64,000 nucleotides of DNA from Paroedura picta. Lineage: Eukaryota; Chordata; Lepidosauria; Squamata; Gekkonidae. The notes below the pieces were generated by a model that was not told the origin of the DNA, did no database searches, and worked only from the letters and a program-made list of their open reading frames with translations. The translations under genes and the position numbers were made by a program. Positions 1 through 10,917 of the stretch are shown here, in pieces. The stretch is taken from assembly GCF_049243985.1 (NCBI RefSeq), contig NC_135384.1, positions 12,086,501 to 12,150,500 on the forward strand. Direction: 5' to 3'. Position 1 is the stretch's first letter. The number at the start of each line of letters is the position of its first letter.

Positions 1-3000
1 CAGCTCAAAAACAGATGAGAATAGGGGATTACTTTGTGACCAGCAATGCCTCAACATTTAGCATCCCCATCAAGAATCGTTTTACTCTTCTGGCAGAAAC
101 TGAAGAAAACCTAAACTTAAATTCAAACAATTCACCCCTAGAAGCTGACAGTAAAGGAGGCACAGAAAACCTTGCAGGAGAACTCTTGGAGCTGACTGCA
201 AGAACAGTGGAGAGTATTTTCTGCAGGTTGAAAAGGAATGGCTATTTACTTGAAATACTTACCCAGGCAGTTTCAAGGCTAGCTACCCTGAGGGAGTCCA
301 AATTAACCTCTAATGGGCCTCTCCCTCAGCCACCTTATTCTCCTTCTGGTTCAACCACAAGGACCTGTGAGAATTCTTACGCAAGGCAGTCAGAAGACAA
401 AAGAAAACTCCAACACCCGATTTTACAACCATGTAAGGTTTGCCTGGTTATCTGCCGGTACAAGGGGTGGATCCCACCTTGGAATTCTAAGCACCTGGCT
501 ATCAAACATCTGAGAACCCTAATCACAGAGAGGCACTTCTATATAGACCTAATTTCAACGGAATTCCTTAATTATGCAAATCAGGCACAGAGAATTATGC
601 TCATCTTCAATAGTCCAAGGATGCCTTCTCTACTCCTAAGACAGAAATCTATCCTGGGTCCTAAAGGAGTTTTCCCCATTCAAGTCTTCACTAATACTGT
701 AACAACTGCTTTGTTTTCAAATCCTCCTCACCATAAAACCACTATACCAGCAGAAAAGCTTCCTGAGGAAGCATCAAATAACACATTACAACAGGACCCT
801 GCTAGACGGCCTGGCCAACCAGACTGCTTACTCTCAAGTTCTGGAGATCTTCACCTTGAAATCTCCTTTTCAACCCTCCCAACATCAGAACGTCTAGCCA
901 TCACAAACAGACTAGAATGTCTCAGGTTGGAACTTTTGAAAATTCACGAAGTCTCAGCACTTCAAAACCTATCCCCACCAACAAACTGCAACCAAACTTC
1001 CTCATCACCAAGCACTCCAGCTGTTTTCCCTTCTCCCAAGTCACTCCCAGATAAGATACAGAGCTCCAGAGATGAAATTTCAATCTTCCAGCCAATGGAG
1101 TGTGAACCTGTGAAAAACAGCCCATCTTCACGGAAATAGTCCTCCTCTACTCATGGACTTCCCTCCAAAAATGGATGTGTCTTCTCAGATTCAAGGGGAG
1201 AATTAGATAAAATTTCAAACTCGGACTGACTGTTAAAGATACTATCTTGGAACTTGGGGGGATGGCAGAACAAATTCTATGATCCTTAATTCTCAAAAAT
1301 TTTAAGTGGTTACGATATTCTTTTTTTTACAGGAAACCTGGGTCCAAGATGCAACCTCTGTAGCTCTACAGGGTTTTCAGCCGTTTGCCACACCGGCAAT
1401 CAAAGTCCACTGTAAGGGCCGGGGCAGTGGCGGTCTGGCCGTCCTTGTAGCGGTTGACCTCTAAAGCTGTTATCCTGCCCCAATAATGGCTGGTTTGACC
1501 AAGAATGCAAAACCTTCAGGAAAAAGCTAGTCAAATGTATGAGGCTGAGCCGTCTCAGTAGAGAGGATAACAGAATGTTAGAGCGCATCAGATTAAGATC
1601 CCAATATAAGAGTCTCCTCAAAAGCAAGAAAGCTGACTATGCTAAACATATGTAGAACAAACTAAATCTGGCAGTAAAGGAGAAAAATGAGTCTCAATTC
1701 TGGAACCTTATTTCTTTCGGGCTTGCAAAATCACCCCAACAGGTTGAAGCCCAAATATCTGGAAGTGCTTGTTTACACACTTTTCGAAAACTTTTGGAGA
1801 CGGGCCACCTCCCCCACCATGTACAGAACCAAATACCCAGGCTATTTCCATTGACTCTCTAAATTTACCAGCTTGGCCCCCAGTCACAGAGGCTGAAGTC
1901 AGAGGCCTTATTACATCCTTAGCTTCCAATAAATCACCTGGAGAAGATCTGATTCCACCTGATTTATTTAAAGCGTTCCCTAACTGGTGGGCCCCAGTCT
2001 TAGCTAGGGTCTTCACCCAGATAAATGAATCAGGCATTTTCCCCAATGGCTGGAAGATAAGCATAGTGGTTCCTATCCACAAAAAAGGCAACAAGATCGA
2101 CCCACAAAACTACCGCCCCATTAGTTTACTAAATATTGCATCTAAACTCTAGGGAAAATTCCTCTTACATAAACTAGAGGACTGGGATGCTGACAACCAT
2201 ATCTTACACCCACACCAAGCAGGATTTAGAAGAGGCCATTCTACCATTGACCAATGTCAAACCCTCCATTACTTAGCCTACTCCAGTACAGAAGGCCCTA
2301 CGAGAGCCCTATACGCAGCTTTCATTGATTTAGCCACAGCTTTTGACTCCATTGATAGGGACAGACTCTGGTCAACGCTGAGGCAAAATAACATTGATAA
2401 ACGCCTACAGTTTCTGATGCATGAACTGCACTCAGGCACCCACGCAAAAATTAGGGTAAATGCTTCAGGCTCTCTAACTAATGAAATTGCAGTAAGGAAA
2501 GGGGTAAAGCAGGGGTGTGTACTAGCCCCTCTGCTTTTCCATATTTATATCAACGATATAGTTCAAAGACTATCGGGCCCAGAATTTGTACCCCCTTCTG
2601 TTGGGCAGCAAAAGGTCTCTATCCTGCTTTATGCAGATGACATGATCCTGGTTTCCCTTACAAGAGTTGGTCTGAAAAAGCAACTTAACAACTTGGGTAC
2701 TTATTGTAAGGAAGGGTCCCTTTCCATCAACTACACAAAAACAAAAGTTATGGTTTTTAGGAAAAGACCTAAAAAAAATATCTGGAGTATAAACAATATT
2801 CCTATAGAACAGTGTAGTACATTTAAATATCCTGGAATCACTTACAGAGAGACCCTAAACTGGAATGCCCACCTTGCAACTATAAAGGCCTCTGGTCTAA
2901 AAATCATTGGAGCCATTCTGAGATTTTATTATACCAGGGGAGGGTTTCTAGTTGACCCAGCTCTAAAGCTCTTTGCAGCCAAGGTCATTCCTCACCTACT

Positions 3001-3978
3001 ATATGGCATTGACATCTGGGGCTGGAAAGAACAAATAATCAATAGCTTGGAGCCCATTCAGAACTTTTTCTTCAGACGTATCCTGGCTCTTCCAAAAGGG
3101 TCCCCTGCAGCCCTGATGAGGGAAGAGCTTGGTTTTCCCTCACGCAAAGCCCGTGCCCACTAAGCTATTCTGAAATCTTGGAAGAAAGACATCACAACCA
3201 AATTAATTCTTTAAGCCATCAAAGTTTTAAGCTCTTATTGAGCAAAGTCAGGACTCGGTCTGATTTTTTTAGCTCCATTCTTTCACGCTATACCATACCA
3301 GATGACTTACTGCATACATCAGCCAATATTTCTGATTCAAGTGATTGGGTGTTCAAAGCTGACTCACTGATTGACCACTCTTCAATACAGCTATCACAAG
3401 CAGCCCCATGGTATAAAACAATTTTAAAAGACCATTCTAGAGCATCATATATAGTAAATATAACAACACGTAATCTTAGAATGGCCCTAACATCTTTGCG
3501 GTTTGAAATGATGCCATCAGCCATGCTCTCTGGGCGATATCTCCGAATACCCACAGCCCAACGCCTGTGCATATGTGGAAATCCATCTGTGGAGGACCTG
3601 CCCCACTATGTTTTGGCTTGTCCCCTGTACTCCGAACCCAGGGGCAAATTCCTTGCCAAGTTATTATCAAACTCACAGCCTATTTCGGATTTTAACAAAG
3701 TCACCTATCTGTTATCAGATGTCGACCCCTTTATCTCATATAGGGTGGCACTTTTTGCTCTGGCTGCCAGGAAGATTCGAGCTAATGCATATTTACAGGA
3801 GCCTCCACCTTGATACACCATTTTATCCCTTTTATTGTAACTTAGTTGTCCATGTTTACATTTTTAGATACACAATATTGGAGAAATATTGTTTTATTTA
3901 TTTATATTTGTGCCATATTGTTTTAATTGTGTTTTGTAATGACCTTTGGCTACATACAATAAATGTTATCGTATCGTA
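1..3978 (+). mobile_element. Vingi-like non-LTR LINE, unit 1 copy, cut by window start
   Basis: An APE-type non-LTR retrotransposon. ORF1 is followed by endonuclease remains near 1230-1450 (motifs WNLGGW, FLQETW and GRGSGGLAVLV are readable), then a reverse transcriptase with AFDSIDRDRLW near 2341-2370 and YADDM near 2629, and a C-terminal cysteine-rich knuckle (CICGNPSVEDLPHYVL) near 3570. The 3' end is a repeated TATCGTATCGTA tail at about 3965-3978. The coding frame has stops and internal deletions; the endonuclease jumps near 1457 to the pre-RT linker. The family name rests on the endonuclease plus C-terminal knuckle architecture and could be another I/Ingi-group clade. The left half of the MITE it sits in is outside the window; the right half follows at 3979. 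Confidence 0.75.
15..1139 (+). CDS. LINE ORF1-like protein (open 374 codons in window)
   Basis: Open reading frame of the first LINE copy, upstream of the endonuclease remains, so it takes the ORF1 position. The protein is Ser/Pro/Asn-rich with no obvious zinc knuckle; ORF1 proteins of such LINEs bind the element's own RNA. Comparison with the unit 3 copy shows the same frame running upstream from this ATG to an ATGGGAATGGGA near 30903. The true start is therefore probably about 20 codons before the window edge, and the ATG at 15 is internal. It stops at a TAG at 1137-1139. This is a mobile-element gene, not a host gene. Confidence 0.5.
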   Translation: MRIGDYFVTSNASTFSIPIKNRFTLLAETEENLNLNSNNSPLEADSKGGTENLAGELLELTARTVESIFCRLKRNGYLLEILTQAVSRLATLRESKLTSNGPLPQPPYSPSGSTTRTCENSYARQSEDKRKLQHPILQPCKVCLVICRYKGWIPPWNSKHLAIKHLRTLITERHFYIDLISTEFLNYANQAQRIMLIFNSPRMPSLLLRQKSILGPKGVFPIQVFTNTVTTALFSNPPHHKTTIPAEKLPEEASNNTLQQDPARRPGQPDCLLSSSGDLHLEISFSTLPTSERLAITNRLECLRLELLKIHEVSALQNLSPPTNCNQTSSSPSTPAVFPSPKSLPDKIQSSRDEISIFQPMECEPVKNSPSSRK

Positions 3979-4074
3979 TAGTTCCCTTGAGCCCCCTACC
4001 GGCGTTTGCTGGCAGGGGGCTCATGGGAATTGTAGTCCATGAACATCTGGAGGACCACAGGTTGACTACCCCTG
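3979..4074 (+). mobile_element. hAT foldback MITE, right half
   Basis: Right arm of the foldback element, ending ...TTGACTACCCCTG. The left arm would lie 5' of the LINE, outside the window, as seen at 17389 and 30412 in the other units. The LINE thus sits inside the MITE. Confidence 0.7.
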
Positions 4075-4707
4075 CTCTACAGGTTTTGAGGAAAAACCTT
4101 TGAGTAGACAAAGTGGATTAGGGCCTGCAGGCCAGAGCATGCCCATTCCAACTCACTGGCTATCAAGAATGTGTAGACCTTAAAGAATGTTATTTATATG
4201 TTTGAGGGCACACCGTCAGATCGTATTGGCATCCCTTTGGCATGGAAGCAAAAATGGCCTTAGAGATGGATTCATGTGTCCTGGATCACCTGCCAGTTAG
4301 CAAGACAAACAGGATCCAACACAGCCATCTTTGTTTTCAAAAACAGAATGTGTGGGAAGGCTAAAGACCCTCCCTCCTGCCATTCTGTACTCTGGGGATG
4401 AATCAGGCCTCACAGCCTCTTTTATGGTGAGTCACTATCCTGGGTGTGATTGAAAATCAGACGAGAGGATCCCCAATCCAACTAGCGACACATGTAACGA
4501 GGAGGTCAGTGTTCCCCTTAGAATGTGCCTCAAAATCCCCTGAAATTTGAGGAAGTCCAATTGTGTGCCAGAAATCCAGAATATAGTACTGCAATGTACC
4601 GTAGTATAGCTATACTGTCAAATCCTAAATGCCACTGCATGTCAACTAATGTTAGTTTATGTACAGTCGAAGTCTACTCTAATAAAGAAAAAAAGGGAAA
4701 CGAGGAT
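4075..4707. other. No gene seen; start of the repeated gene block
   Basis: Bases 4075-4287 show nothing recognisable. From about 4288 (ATCACCTGCCAGTTAGC) the sequence is shared with unit 2 (from 19473) and, from the AACAGAATGTGTGG motif at about 4338, with unit 3 (from 36661). It lies just downstream of the candidate terminal exon on the minus strand. Confidence 0.6.
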
Positions 4708-4897
4708 TTATTTCAATCTCAATTTTGATTTATTATGATGACTTGATTTTACAGACAGATGAAGAGGAAAGGATTGTCTCTCTGGAAGCAAACAGCATGA
4801 TTTCGATGGAAGAGTAAAGGAGAGCAGAATCATCAGGAGATTACGAGTAAGCATGCCACATGTATACTGCTTTCTGCAGTCCGCTGGAGACGCGTCC
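4708..4897 (-). other. Candidate terminal exon (exon 6), unit 1
   Basis: Minus-strand acceptor TTGCTTCTTTCAG at 4898 and on. Joined to the 62-bp exon at 6259-6320 (phase 2, AA plus G) it reads K-DASPADCRKQYTCG..., with a hydrophobic NLLMILLSF stretch. In this copy the frame stays open for 62 codons to TAA at 4708-4710, because the stop used in units 2 and 3 is changed. AATAAA signals lie at 4729-4734 and 4708-4713. Function unknown; the hydrophobic end could be a GPI or membrane signal, which is speculation. Confidence 0.4.
4729..4734 (-). promoter_or_regulatory. AATAAA poly(A) signal, unit 1
   Basis: Plus-strand TTTATT gives AATAAA on the minus strand inside the candidate last exon. A second one follows at 4708-4713. 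The same pair is conserved in units 2 and 3. Confidence 0.4.
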
Positions 4898-5088
4898 CTG
4901 AAAGAAGCAATGGAAACACAATAGATTCTTCAAACAAGGATTCTCCCACACATCCATTTCTCCTTTGAACCACACCTATCAAATGGCATTGACACAGACA
5001 AATCTGATACCAGATCTTTGTTATCCCCAAATAGACGTTAAAGGCACTGGAAGCTCCCTCCCCCCTCCCTCTCCCCGTCCCTCTTCTA

Positions 5089-6123
5089 CAGTTGCAAGAA
5101 AGCTTTTGATTGTGTGAATCACAACCAATTGTGGGAAGCCCTGCAAAATTTGGGGGTGCCAGTACATTTGATCAAACTGATGCAGTCATTCTATACAGAC
5201 CAAGAAGCCATTATACATACACGTTTGGTGACACTGACTGGTTCAAAATGGAGACAGGAAAATGCCAGGATTGTATTCTTTCCCCCTTCCTGTTTGACTT
5301 GTATGCTGAGATCATTATGAGACAAATTGAACTCAAAGAATCAAACAATGGAATTAAGATTGTAGGAAGTAATATAAATAATCTTCGGTATGCTTGATGA
5401 CACTATCCTCCTATCAGAAGCTAAAGAAGGCCTTGAACAGCTGATTAAAGGTCAATGAAGTAAGAAATTTGACATTTCCATAAATACTAAAAAGACATAA
5501 ATAATGACCACTGCAAAAACAGATATATCACAATAACAATTGATGGTGAAGAAATGAAAAACATTCAAGAATTCTTTTTTCTTCAATCACAAATCAATGA
5601 GAGTGGCAATTGCAGTATGGAAATAAAACTTCAATTTGCTCTGGGTCACTCAGAAATGAACCAAACATGGAAAAGCAAGGGCACATGCCTGACTACCAAA
5701 TGTAGAATAGTTATATCTGCCATAACCCCAATAGCCACTTATGGCTGTGAAAGTTGGAGGGTGAAAGAATTGGACGAGAGAAAAGGTGATTGATGTGAAC
5801 TGTGGTGTCAGAAAAGACTTCTGTGGGTTCCATAGATAGCAAAGTCACAAACAAGGAAATACTACAGTGCATGAAGTCTGATCTATCACTGGTAGGCAAA
5901 ATCACAAAACTCTGGCTCACGTACTTTGGCCATATTATACGATCCAACTCAAGGGAGAAACCAGTTATGCTAGCACTGGACAGTGGAAAAATGAAACCAA
6001 GCTGACAAAGAATATGGTGGATAGACACGATCAAAATGGACACTGGACAGAAAATGTCATGGCAGCTGTGCCATGGGATCACCAAGAGTCAGAATGGACT
6101 GAATGGCTGACAACAACACTGAG
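5089..6123 (+). mobile_element. Bov-B/RTE LINE fragment, unit 1
   Basis: Frames read KKAFDCVNHNQLWEALQNLG and CILSPFLFDLYAEIIM, the RT palm of Bov-B-type RTE LINEs. C-terminal remains include MAAVPWDHQESEWTEWL. It is frame-broken and lacks endonuclease. It lies in the same place in all three units, between candidate exons 5 and 6, so it predates the duplication. Confidence 0.75.
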
Positions 6124-6258
6124 CTGAATATTTCAAAAACATACAGGACCAAACTTGAGAAGAACGCTAAATATTTGTCATTCTAGGAGGCAAGCAATAG
6201 ATTCCAAAACCTAGTTGTTAGCACAATCTAAGCAATCTGCTCCAATGATTAGACTTAC

Positions 6259-6320
6259 TTTTTGTATTCAGCCAGCATACGGAGCTTCACGTAGTGTCTG
6301 CCTGCTAAAATCCATCCCAT
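6259..6320 (-). other. Candidate 62-bp exon (exon 5), unit 1
   Basis: Minus strand: acceptor TTTTCATTTTCACTCAG, exon beginning ATGGGATGGATT, donor GTAAGTCT. In phase 0 it reads MGWILAGRHYVKLRMLAEYK and exits in phase 2, which fits the acceptor of exon 6. Entered in phase 2 (the phase of the peptide exon upstream) it gives only WDGF and a stop. The splice sites and exon are preserved in the three units with one difference (unit 2 ends AAAAC rather than AAAAA). Confidence 0.45.
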
Positions 6321-6633
6321 CTGAGTGAAAATGAAAAGTACATTTAGTCCTCCAATAAAACTTGTATTAGGCAACCAGGGCTCTGAGTTTAGTCCACAGA
6401 GTCATTAAATTACATTACAATGAGAACCAACATGATGTCATGGTTAAGAACAGTAGATTCATAACTGGATAACTGATTTTCATTCCACCCTCCTCCACAA
6501 CAGCCTGCTGGTTGACATGGACCAGAAGGCCAAAACTTAAAGGAAAAGAATCCCATAACAGTCAATTAGCAAGTAGCAAAAGACATAAACCTTCCTCTTG
6601 TTTTGTCTGCACTCTAGCTACATCCCTTTAAGG

Positions 6634-6713
6634 CAGGGGTAGTCAAACTGCGGCCTACCAGATGTCCATGGACTACATTTCCCATGAGCCCCTGCCAGCA
6701 AATGCCAACACTT
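6634..6713 (+). mobile_element. hAT foldback MITE, left half only
   Basis: Starts CAGGGGTAGTCAAACTGCGG and ends in GCCCCTGCCAGCAAATG without the right arm. Shared by all units (21822, 38954). Confidence 0.7.
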
Positions 6714-6944
6714 TTCTTTTTTTTAGGTACCAATTCTGCAGTAACATTCTTGCCTACTGAAGTTAATTTTTTCCTTCCCAGACAGCACATATCATCAATG
6801 AAACCCTGAGAGATTCAGAAAGGGAAAAGATAGCGTCGCTCACTGTCACTTCTCTTGTTTATCTTTAAACTTTGAATAGGAGCATATAATAAGTTGAGAT
6901 GACTGGAGGTTTTAAAATTTAAGATGAAACTTATAAATCCATAC

Positions 6945-6980
6945 CTTCTCAGTGGCATTGGTCTTCTCCTTGCCGGACGG
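6945..6980 (-). other. Candidate 36-bp micro-exon, unit 1 cassette 1
   Basis: Minus strand: CTTTTCTTTTAG acceptor, 36 bp CCGTCCGGC...GAGAAG, donor GTATGG. Phase 0 reads PSGKEKTNATEK (with an N-A-T sequon). Phase 2 (continuing the peptide exon) is Arg/Pro-rich, ..RPARRRPMPLR. Both are open. Confidence 0.45.
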
Positions 6981-7098
6981 CTAAAAGAAAAGTGAAGTAT
7001 TAATACATATAATTTGGTTTAAGAGAAGAAATTAAATCAATAATTTAAGACTTGAAATGGAAAAAATAAAGAGATGATTGTGGTTCTGAGGAGTAAGT

Positions 7099-7390
7099 AA
7101 AAAGGTAAAGGTAAAGGTATCCCCTGTGCTAGCACCGAGTCATGTCTGACCCTTGGGGTGACGCCCTCTAGCGTTTTCATGGCAGACTCAATACGGGGTG
7201 GTTTGCCAGTGCCTTCCCCAGTCATGACCATTTACCCCTCAGCAAGCTGGGTACTCATTTGACCGACCTCGGAAGGATGGAAGGCTGAGTCAACCTTGAG
7301 CCGGCTGCTGGGATTGAACTCCCAGCCTCATGGGCAAAGCTTTCAGACTGCATTTCAGCTGCCTTACCACTCTGCACCACAAGAGGCTCA
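7099..7390 (-). mobile_element. Sauria-type SINE inserted in cassette 1
   Basis: Reverse-oriented SINE. A tRNA-like head (GAGCCTCTTGTGGTGCAGAG) lies at the right end. The tail has the Bov-B-like GGGTCAGACATGACTCGGTG and a repeated ACCTTT end. It is absent at the same place in units 2 and 3, so it inserted after the duplication. Confidence 0.8.
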
Positions 7391-7644
7391 TAGGAATAAG
7401 TAGAATCTTATAAAGAATAAAAAAGAAAAGTGTTTTGGGTATCAATTCTGCAGCAACCCTGTTGCCCGCTGAAGTCAATTTTTCCCTCCCAGACAGCACA
7501 TATCATCAATGAAACCCTGAGAGATTCAGAAAGGGAAAAGATAGCATTGCTCACTGTCACCTCTCTTGTTTATTAACTTTGAATAGGAGCATATAATAAG
7601 TTCAGAGGACTGGCAGTTTTAAGAAGAGACTTATAAATCCATAC

Positions 7645-7680
7645 CTTCTCAGTGGCATTGGTCTTCTCCTTGCCGAACGG
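7645..7680 (-). other. Candidate 36-bp micro-exon, unit 1 cassette 2
   Basis: Acceptor CTTTTCCTTTAG, exon CCGTTCGGC...GAGAAG, donor GTATGG. Phase 0 reads PFGKEKTNATEK. It differs from the neighbouring micro-exon at 6945 by one base. Confidence 0.45.
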
Positions 7681-8046
7681 CTAAAGGAAAAGTGAAGTAT
7701 TAATACATATAATTTGGTTTAAGAGAAGAAATTAAACCAATAAAATGAAGACTTGAAATGGAAAAATAAAGAGATGATTGTGGTTCTGAGGAATAAGTAG
7801 AATCTTATTAAAAAAGAAAAGTATTTTGGGTATCAATTCTGCAGCAACCCTGTTGCCCGCTGAAGTGAATTTTTCCTTCCCAGACAGCACATATCATCAA
7901 TGAAACCCTGAGAGATTCAGAAAGGGAAAAGATAGCATCGCTCACTGTCTCCTCTCTTGTTTATTATAGATCTTTAAACTTTGAATAGGAGCATATAATA
8001 AGTTCAGAGGACTGGCAGTTTTAAGAAGAGACTTATAAATCCATAC

Positions 8047-8070
8047 CTTATCAGTGGCATTGCCGAACGG
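8047..8070 (-). other. Candidate 24-bp micro-exon, unit 1 cassette 3
   Basis: Same splice sites as its neighbours, but with an exact 12-base deletion (AAGGAGAAGACC), which keeps any reading phase: PFGNATDK in phase 0. Confidence 0.4.
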
Positions 8071-8240
8071 CTAAAAGAAAAGTGAAGTATTAATACATAT
8101 AATTTGGTTTAAGAGAAGAAATTAAATCAATAAAGTGAAGACATGAAATGGAAAAATGGAGATGATTGTGGTTCTGTGGAGTAAGGAGAATCTTATAAAG
8201 AATAAAAAAGAAAAGCTAGAAAATAGAACTTTGTTTTAAT

Positions 8241-9089
8241 ATATGGTAACAGTAGCATGACTAGTTTGAAGAGATGACTACTTGGATTAAAGAGAAAACA
8301 ATCATAGTATTCATTGCTAAATGGAAGCCCCTTCATGGTTTTTTGTTTTTTGTTTTTGGTATGAAAGGGAAAAAAATAAGGTGTTGATTATGGTTAATTT
8401 TGCTAGAGGTAAAACAATAATATTCATTGCTAAATGGAAGCATCTTTTGACCAATTGTACATGGGAGGGATGAGCTGGGGGAGCACTCGCACATCAGGAG
8501 ATGTACGACATCACCATCAGTCCAGCCCCTTCACGGCCATGGCCCGTGTTTTGGCCGCCGATGCTCCCTTTTGTAGCATTCCCTTTCTTCGTGGGTGCCA
8601 TCAGCATTCATGCCAACCTGGGCCTGTGTTTATAGGGAACAGCCAGGCCGTTTAAGCCTGGCTCCTCCCCACTCTGGAGGGGCCCTGCAGAGACACAAAA
8701 ACCCTGTTTGAATTTGTGCCGATGGAGAGCCAAACAGAGCATTTGTTGACCCCCACAATGTTGGAACAGCATTTCCATGCTATCCCCGCCTTCATGTAGG
8801 GACACTGTCCTGCCCCCTGTTGCCGCTGCCACAATGCATCACAGTGGAACCTGTCTGCCCCTGAGTTGTATATATGTGTATTTTATTCCCCATGAATAAA
8901 TGACTATGTGCACATAACAGCATGTGGCCCAGCACAGCTGTAGCCGTGCAGAATTGGTCTATGTCTTTCTGCATGAAAAGGAGTAAAGTGAATTGCTGAT
9001 GGTGGTTTTGAGAAGTAAGCAGGAGAATTAGCCTTGGCTTTCTAAGATGCTGAACTAGAGTTTAGAAGAAACCTGAACTAGAGGTTTAG
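8241..9089. other. Unidentified conserved block, unit 1 (possible old retroelement end)
   Basis: Shared with unit 3 (about 40260-41240) and missing from unit 2. Bases 8435-9000 include an AATAAA at 8895-8900 and a TATA-like stretch, which could be an old solo LTR-like sequence. No protein similarity could be read. Confidence 0.3.
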
Positions 9090-9540
9090 AAGGAATTAAT
9101 TTTGGAGAATATGTCTTAAAGTTGGTGAGTCACAGGCAGCAGGTACCATTGACCAAACCTTTCGAAATTCAAAAAGGTACAAGGCAGGGTTGCCCACTGT
9201 CACCTCTCTTGTTTATTGGAGCTCTTTACACTTTGAATAGGAGGATAAGATGTGATGAGGAGAATGTAGGTATTAAGTTTAAAAAATAGGGCTATGAATT
9301 CATACCTGTTTGATAGAATTGGGTTTGGCGATGGAGGACCCCTAAAACATAAGAGAAGTATTAATAACTAAAGTAAAAGAATTTGGTTCAGTAGAAGAAT
9401 TTAAGTCAATAAATATAGATAGAGAAAATGTGTGGAAGAAAAAGTATGGAGATTTCTTGGAAAACATCTTTTTTTCAACTTTAAAAAGGTTTACTACCAA
9501 GCCATAATGCTTTAAAATACAAATTGTATACTATTTCTAA
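9090..9540 (+). mobile_element. L1 LINE fragment holding a micro-exon cassette, unit 1
   Basis: Plus frames give KPFEIQK and RQGCPLSPLLF (L1 RT block) and then ITKVKEFG-like and FKSINID remains; heavily degraded. It contains the micro-exon at 9306-9341 in antisense. Confidence 0.6.
9306..9341 (-). other. Candidate 36-bp micro-exon, unit 1 cassette 4 (divergent type)
   Basis: Acceptor CTTATGTTTTAG, exon GGGTCCTCC...AAACAG, donor GTATGA. Phase 0 is GSSIAKPNSIKQ; phase 2 is GPPSPNPILSN. The matching exon in units 2 and 3 is 33 bp with several replacements. Confidence 0.4.
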
Positions 9541-9880
9541 ATAATTGTGGATAGGCACGGCTCCTCCTCGTCCTTCTCTCCGGCTGCTGCCTTGGGGGCT
9601 GCCCTGCCACTCTGCCACCAGCTCACTTTTGCTGCTCTCCAGCAGCCGCCATGGCTGGGGCTCCCCCTTTTTGTCACACTGTGCAGCTGCTGCTGGCAGT
9701 GCCTCCCAGAAGGTGGCGAATAGTCAGGGGCGCCAGCGGAAAAGCAACTGGAGTAGGATCTCAGGCAGTGGCGACATCCCTCGGCAAAAGACTACCCCCC
9801 CCCCGGGCCTTAGTAAAATTGTCAAGCATTGACTGGTCCGCTGTGATTAAAAGGTTGGGGACCACTGTTATAGAGAATAG
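9541..9880. mobile_element. hAT-type non-autonomous element, unit 1
   Basis: GC-rich body ending AAAGGTTGGGGACCACTG, i.e. the CAGTGGTCCCCAACCTTT terminus typical of hAT elements. A related copy is at 41658-41935, and an inverted relative ends near 16890. Confidence 0.55.
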
Positions 9881-10008
9881 TCAAATTGTTAGGTATTAAT
9901 TCTGAAGAAATTTTAGAATAATTTTTATGTTTACTTATTTATTTGTTCATTCCCTAGACCACTCCTCACTGCAAGCTGGCCTCAGAGAAGTTTACAACAT
10001 ATATGAAA

Positions 10009-10365
10009 CTAGTAATCAAGCCCGCTGTACCTTGAATACAGCGGGCGCTAGCGGGGCCGTATTGGTGGCGTGGCGGCGGCCTGACGCTTCGGAGGTGCTT
10101 TGCGTCTCTCGACACATCAGGCCACTGGCAAGGGAGCCTCTGTGAGCCGCACTGCTCGCGGCTCACAATAGCTCCCTTGGCGGCGGGGCGGCAATCGGAG
10201 AGCCCAATCGGCAGGCGCGATTGGGCCCTCCCATTGTCAGTCTTGAGGAAGGGGCCAACCTGCACCCTTCCTCATCACGGACAGAGCCCGCCCTAGCTCC
10301 TCCCCCCACAGCCTTATCGCAATATTTAGTCTGCGCCGCCCGTGCTGCCGCGGGCGGTGTTAAGA
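10009..10365 (-). mobile_element. Non-autonomous Helitron, unit 1
   Basis: On the minus strand it begins TCTTAACACCGCCCG. It ends with a hairpin (GCCCGCTGTA/TACAGCGGGC) shortly before the CTAG terminus at 10009-10012. The flanks are A (before TC) and T (after CTAG), as Helitrons require, with no target duplication. The same terminal design is seen at 18158-18849. Confidence 0.7.
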
Positions 10366-10389
10366 TATAGTACAGTTAGTAATCCTATT

Positions 10390-10728
10390 ATTGAATAAGA
10401 ATTGAGTTTTATGTCCCACTTTTCAGTATCTGAAGGAGTCTCAAAGTATTTATTTATTTTCAGTTTATTGGCCACTGCCCTTAGGCAAGGCTGGCTTGTA
10501 GCGTCATACAATCATCTTCTCTTCCTCTCGCCACAACATATACCCTATAAGGTATGTGGGGCTGAGAGACCTCTGACAGAACTACTCTGTCAGAAGAGCA
10601 TTAAGAGGACTGTGAAAAGCTCAAGGTCACCCACCTGGCTACATGTGGGGGAATGGGGAATCAAACTTGGCTTCACCACATAAGAAGCTGATGCTCCACC
10701 ACGCTTGGTCTCACAACACCAAGCTGGC
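10390..10728 (-). mobile_element. tRNA-derived SINE, reversed
   Basis: 3' end (CCCACTTTTCAGTATCTGAAGG) at left and promoter-like head (CACCAAGCTGGCC) at right. An internal extra stretch (TTTATTTATTTTCAG) splits the body. Shared with unit 2, lost in unit 3. Confidence 0.65.
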
Positions 10729-10917
10729 CCTTGGTTTCATTGGTAAATGCACATGGCCTTGTCGTCAAGCTACTTGGACGTTATATGGACATTGTAATCT
10801 CTTTTTAAAAACATCTATCTTTTCTTCCTCTTTTCCTGAACTTTTAACTTTTGTTTGGATATTCGTAAGAAAAATACCTTTAAATATCAACAAAAAACCC
10901 AGCCCGCTTCAATGTTA

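Larger units (their letters stand above)
6716..8240. repeat. Tandem micro-exon cassettes derived from degraded L1, unit 1
   Basis: Three direct repeats of about 360-400 bp (about 6716, 7436 and 7821 onward). Each holds GACAGCACATATCATCAATG, a TCACTGTC-ACCTCTCTTGTTTAT stretch resembling L1 RT (QGCPLSPLLF in the better kept copy at 9190), and a candidate micro-exon on the minus strand. The units are nearly identical, so the expansion is recent. Confidence 0.6.

Noticed and set aside
9306-9341. Micro-exon as pure antisense L1 sequence
   Set aside because: Considered seriously, since L1 RT remains surround it. Kept as a candidate because splice sites and in-phase length changes recur across cassettes; RNA evidence is needed.
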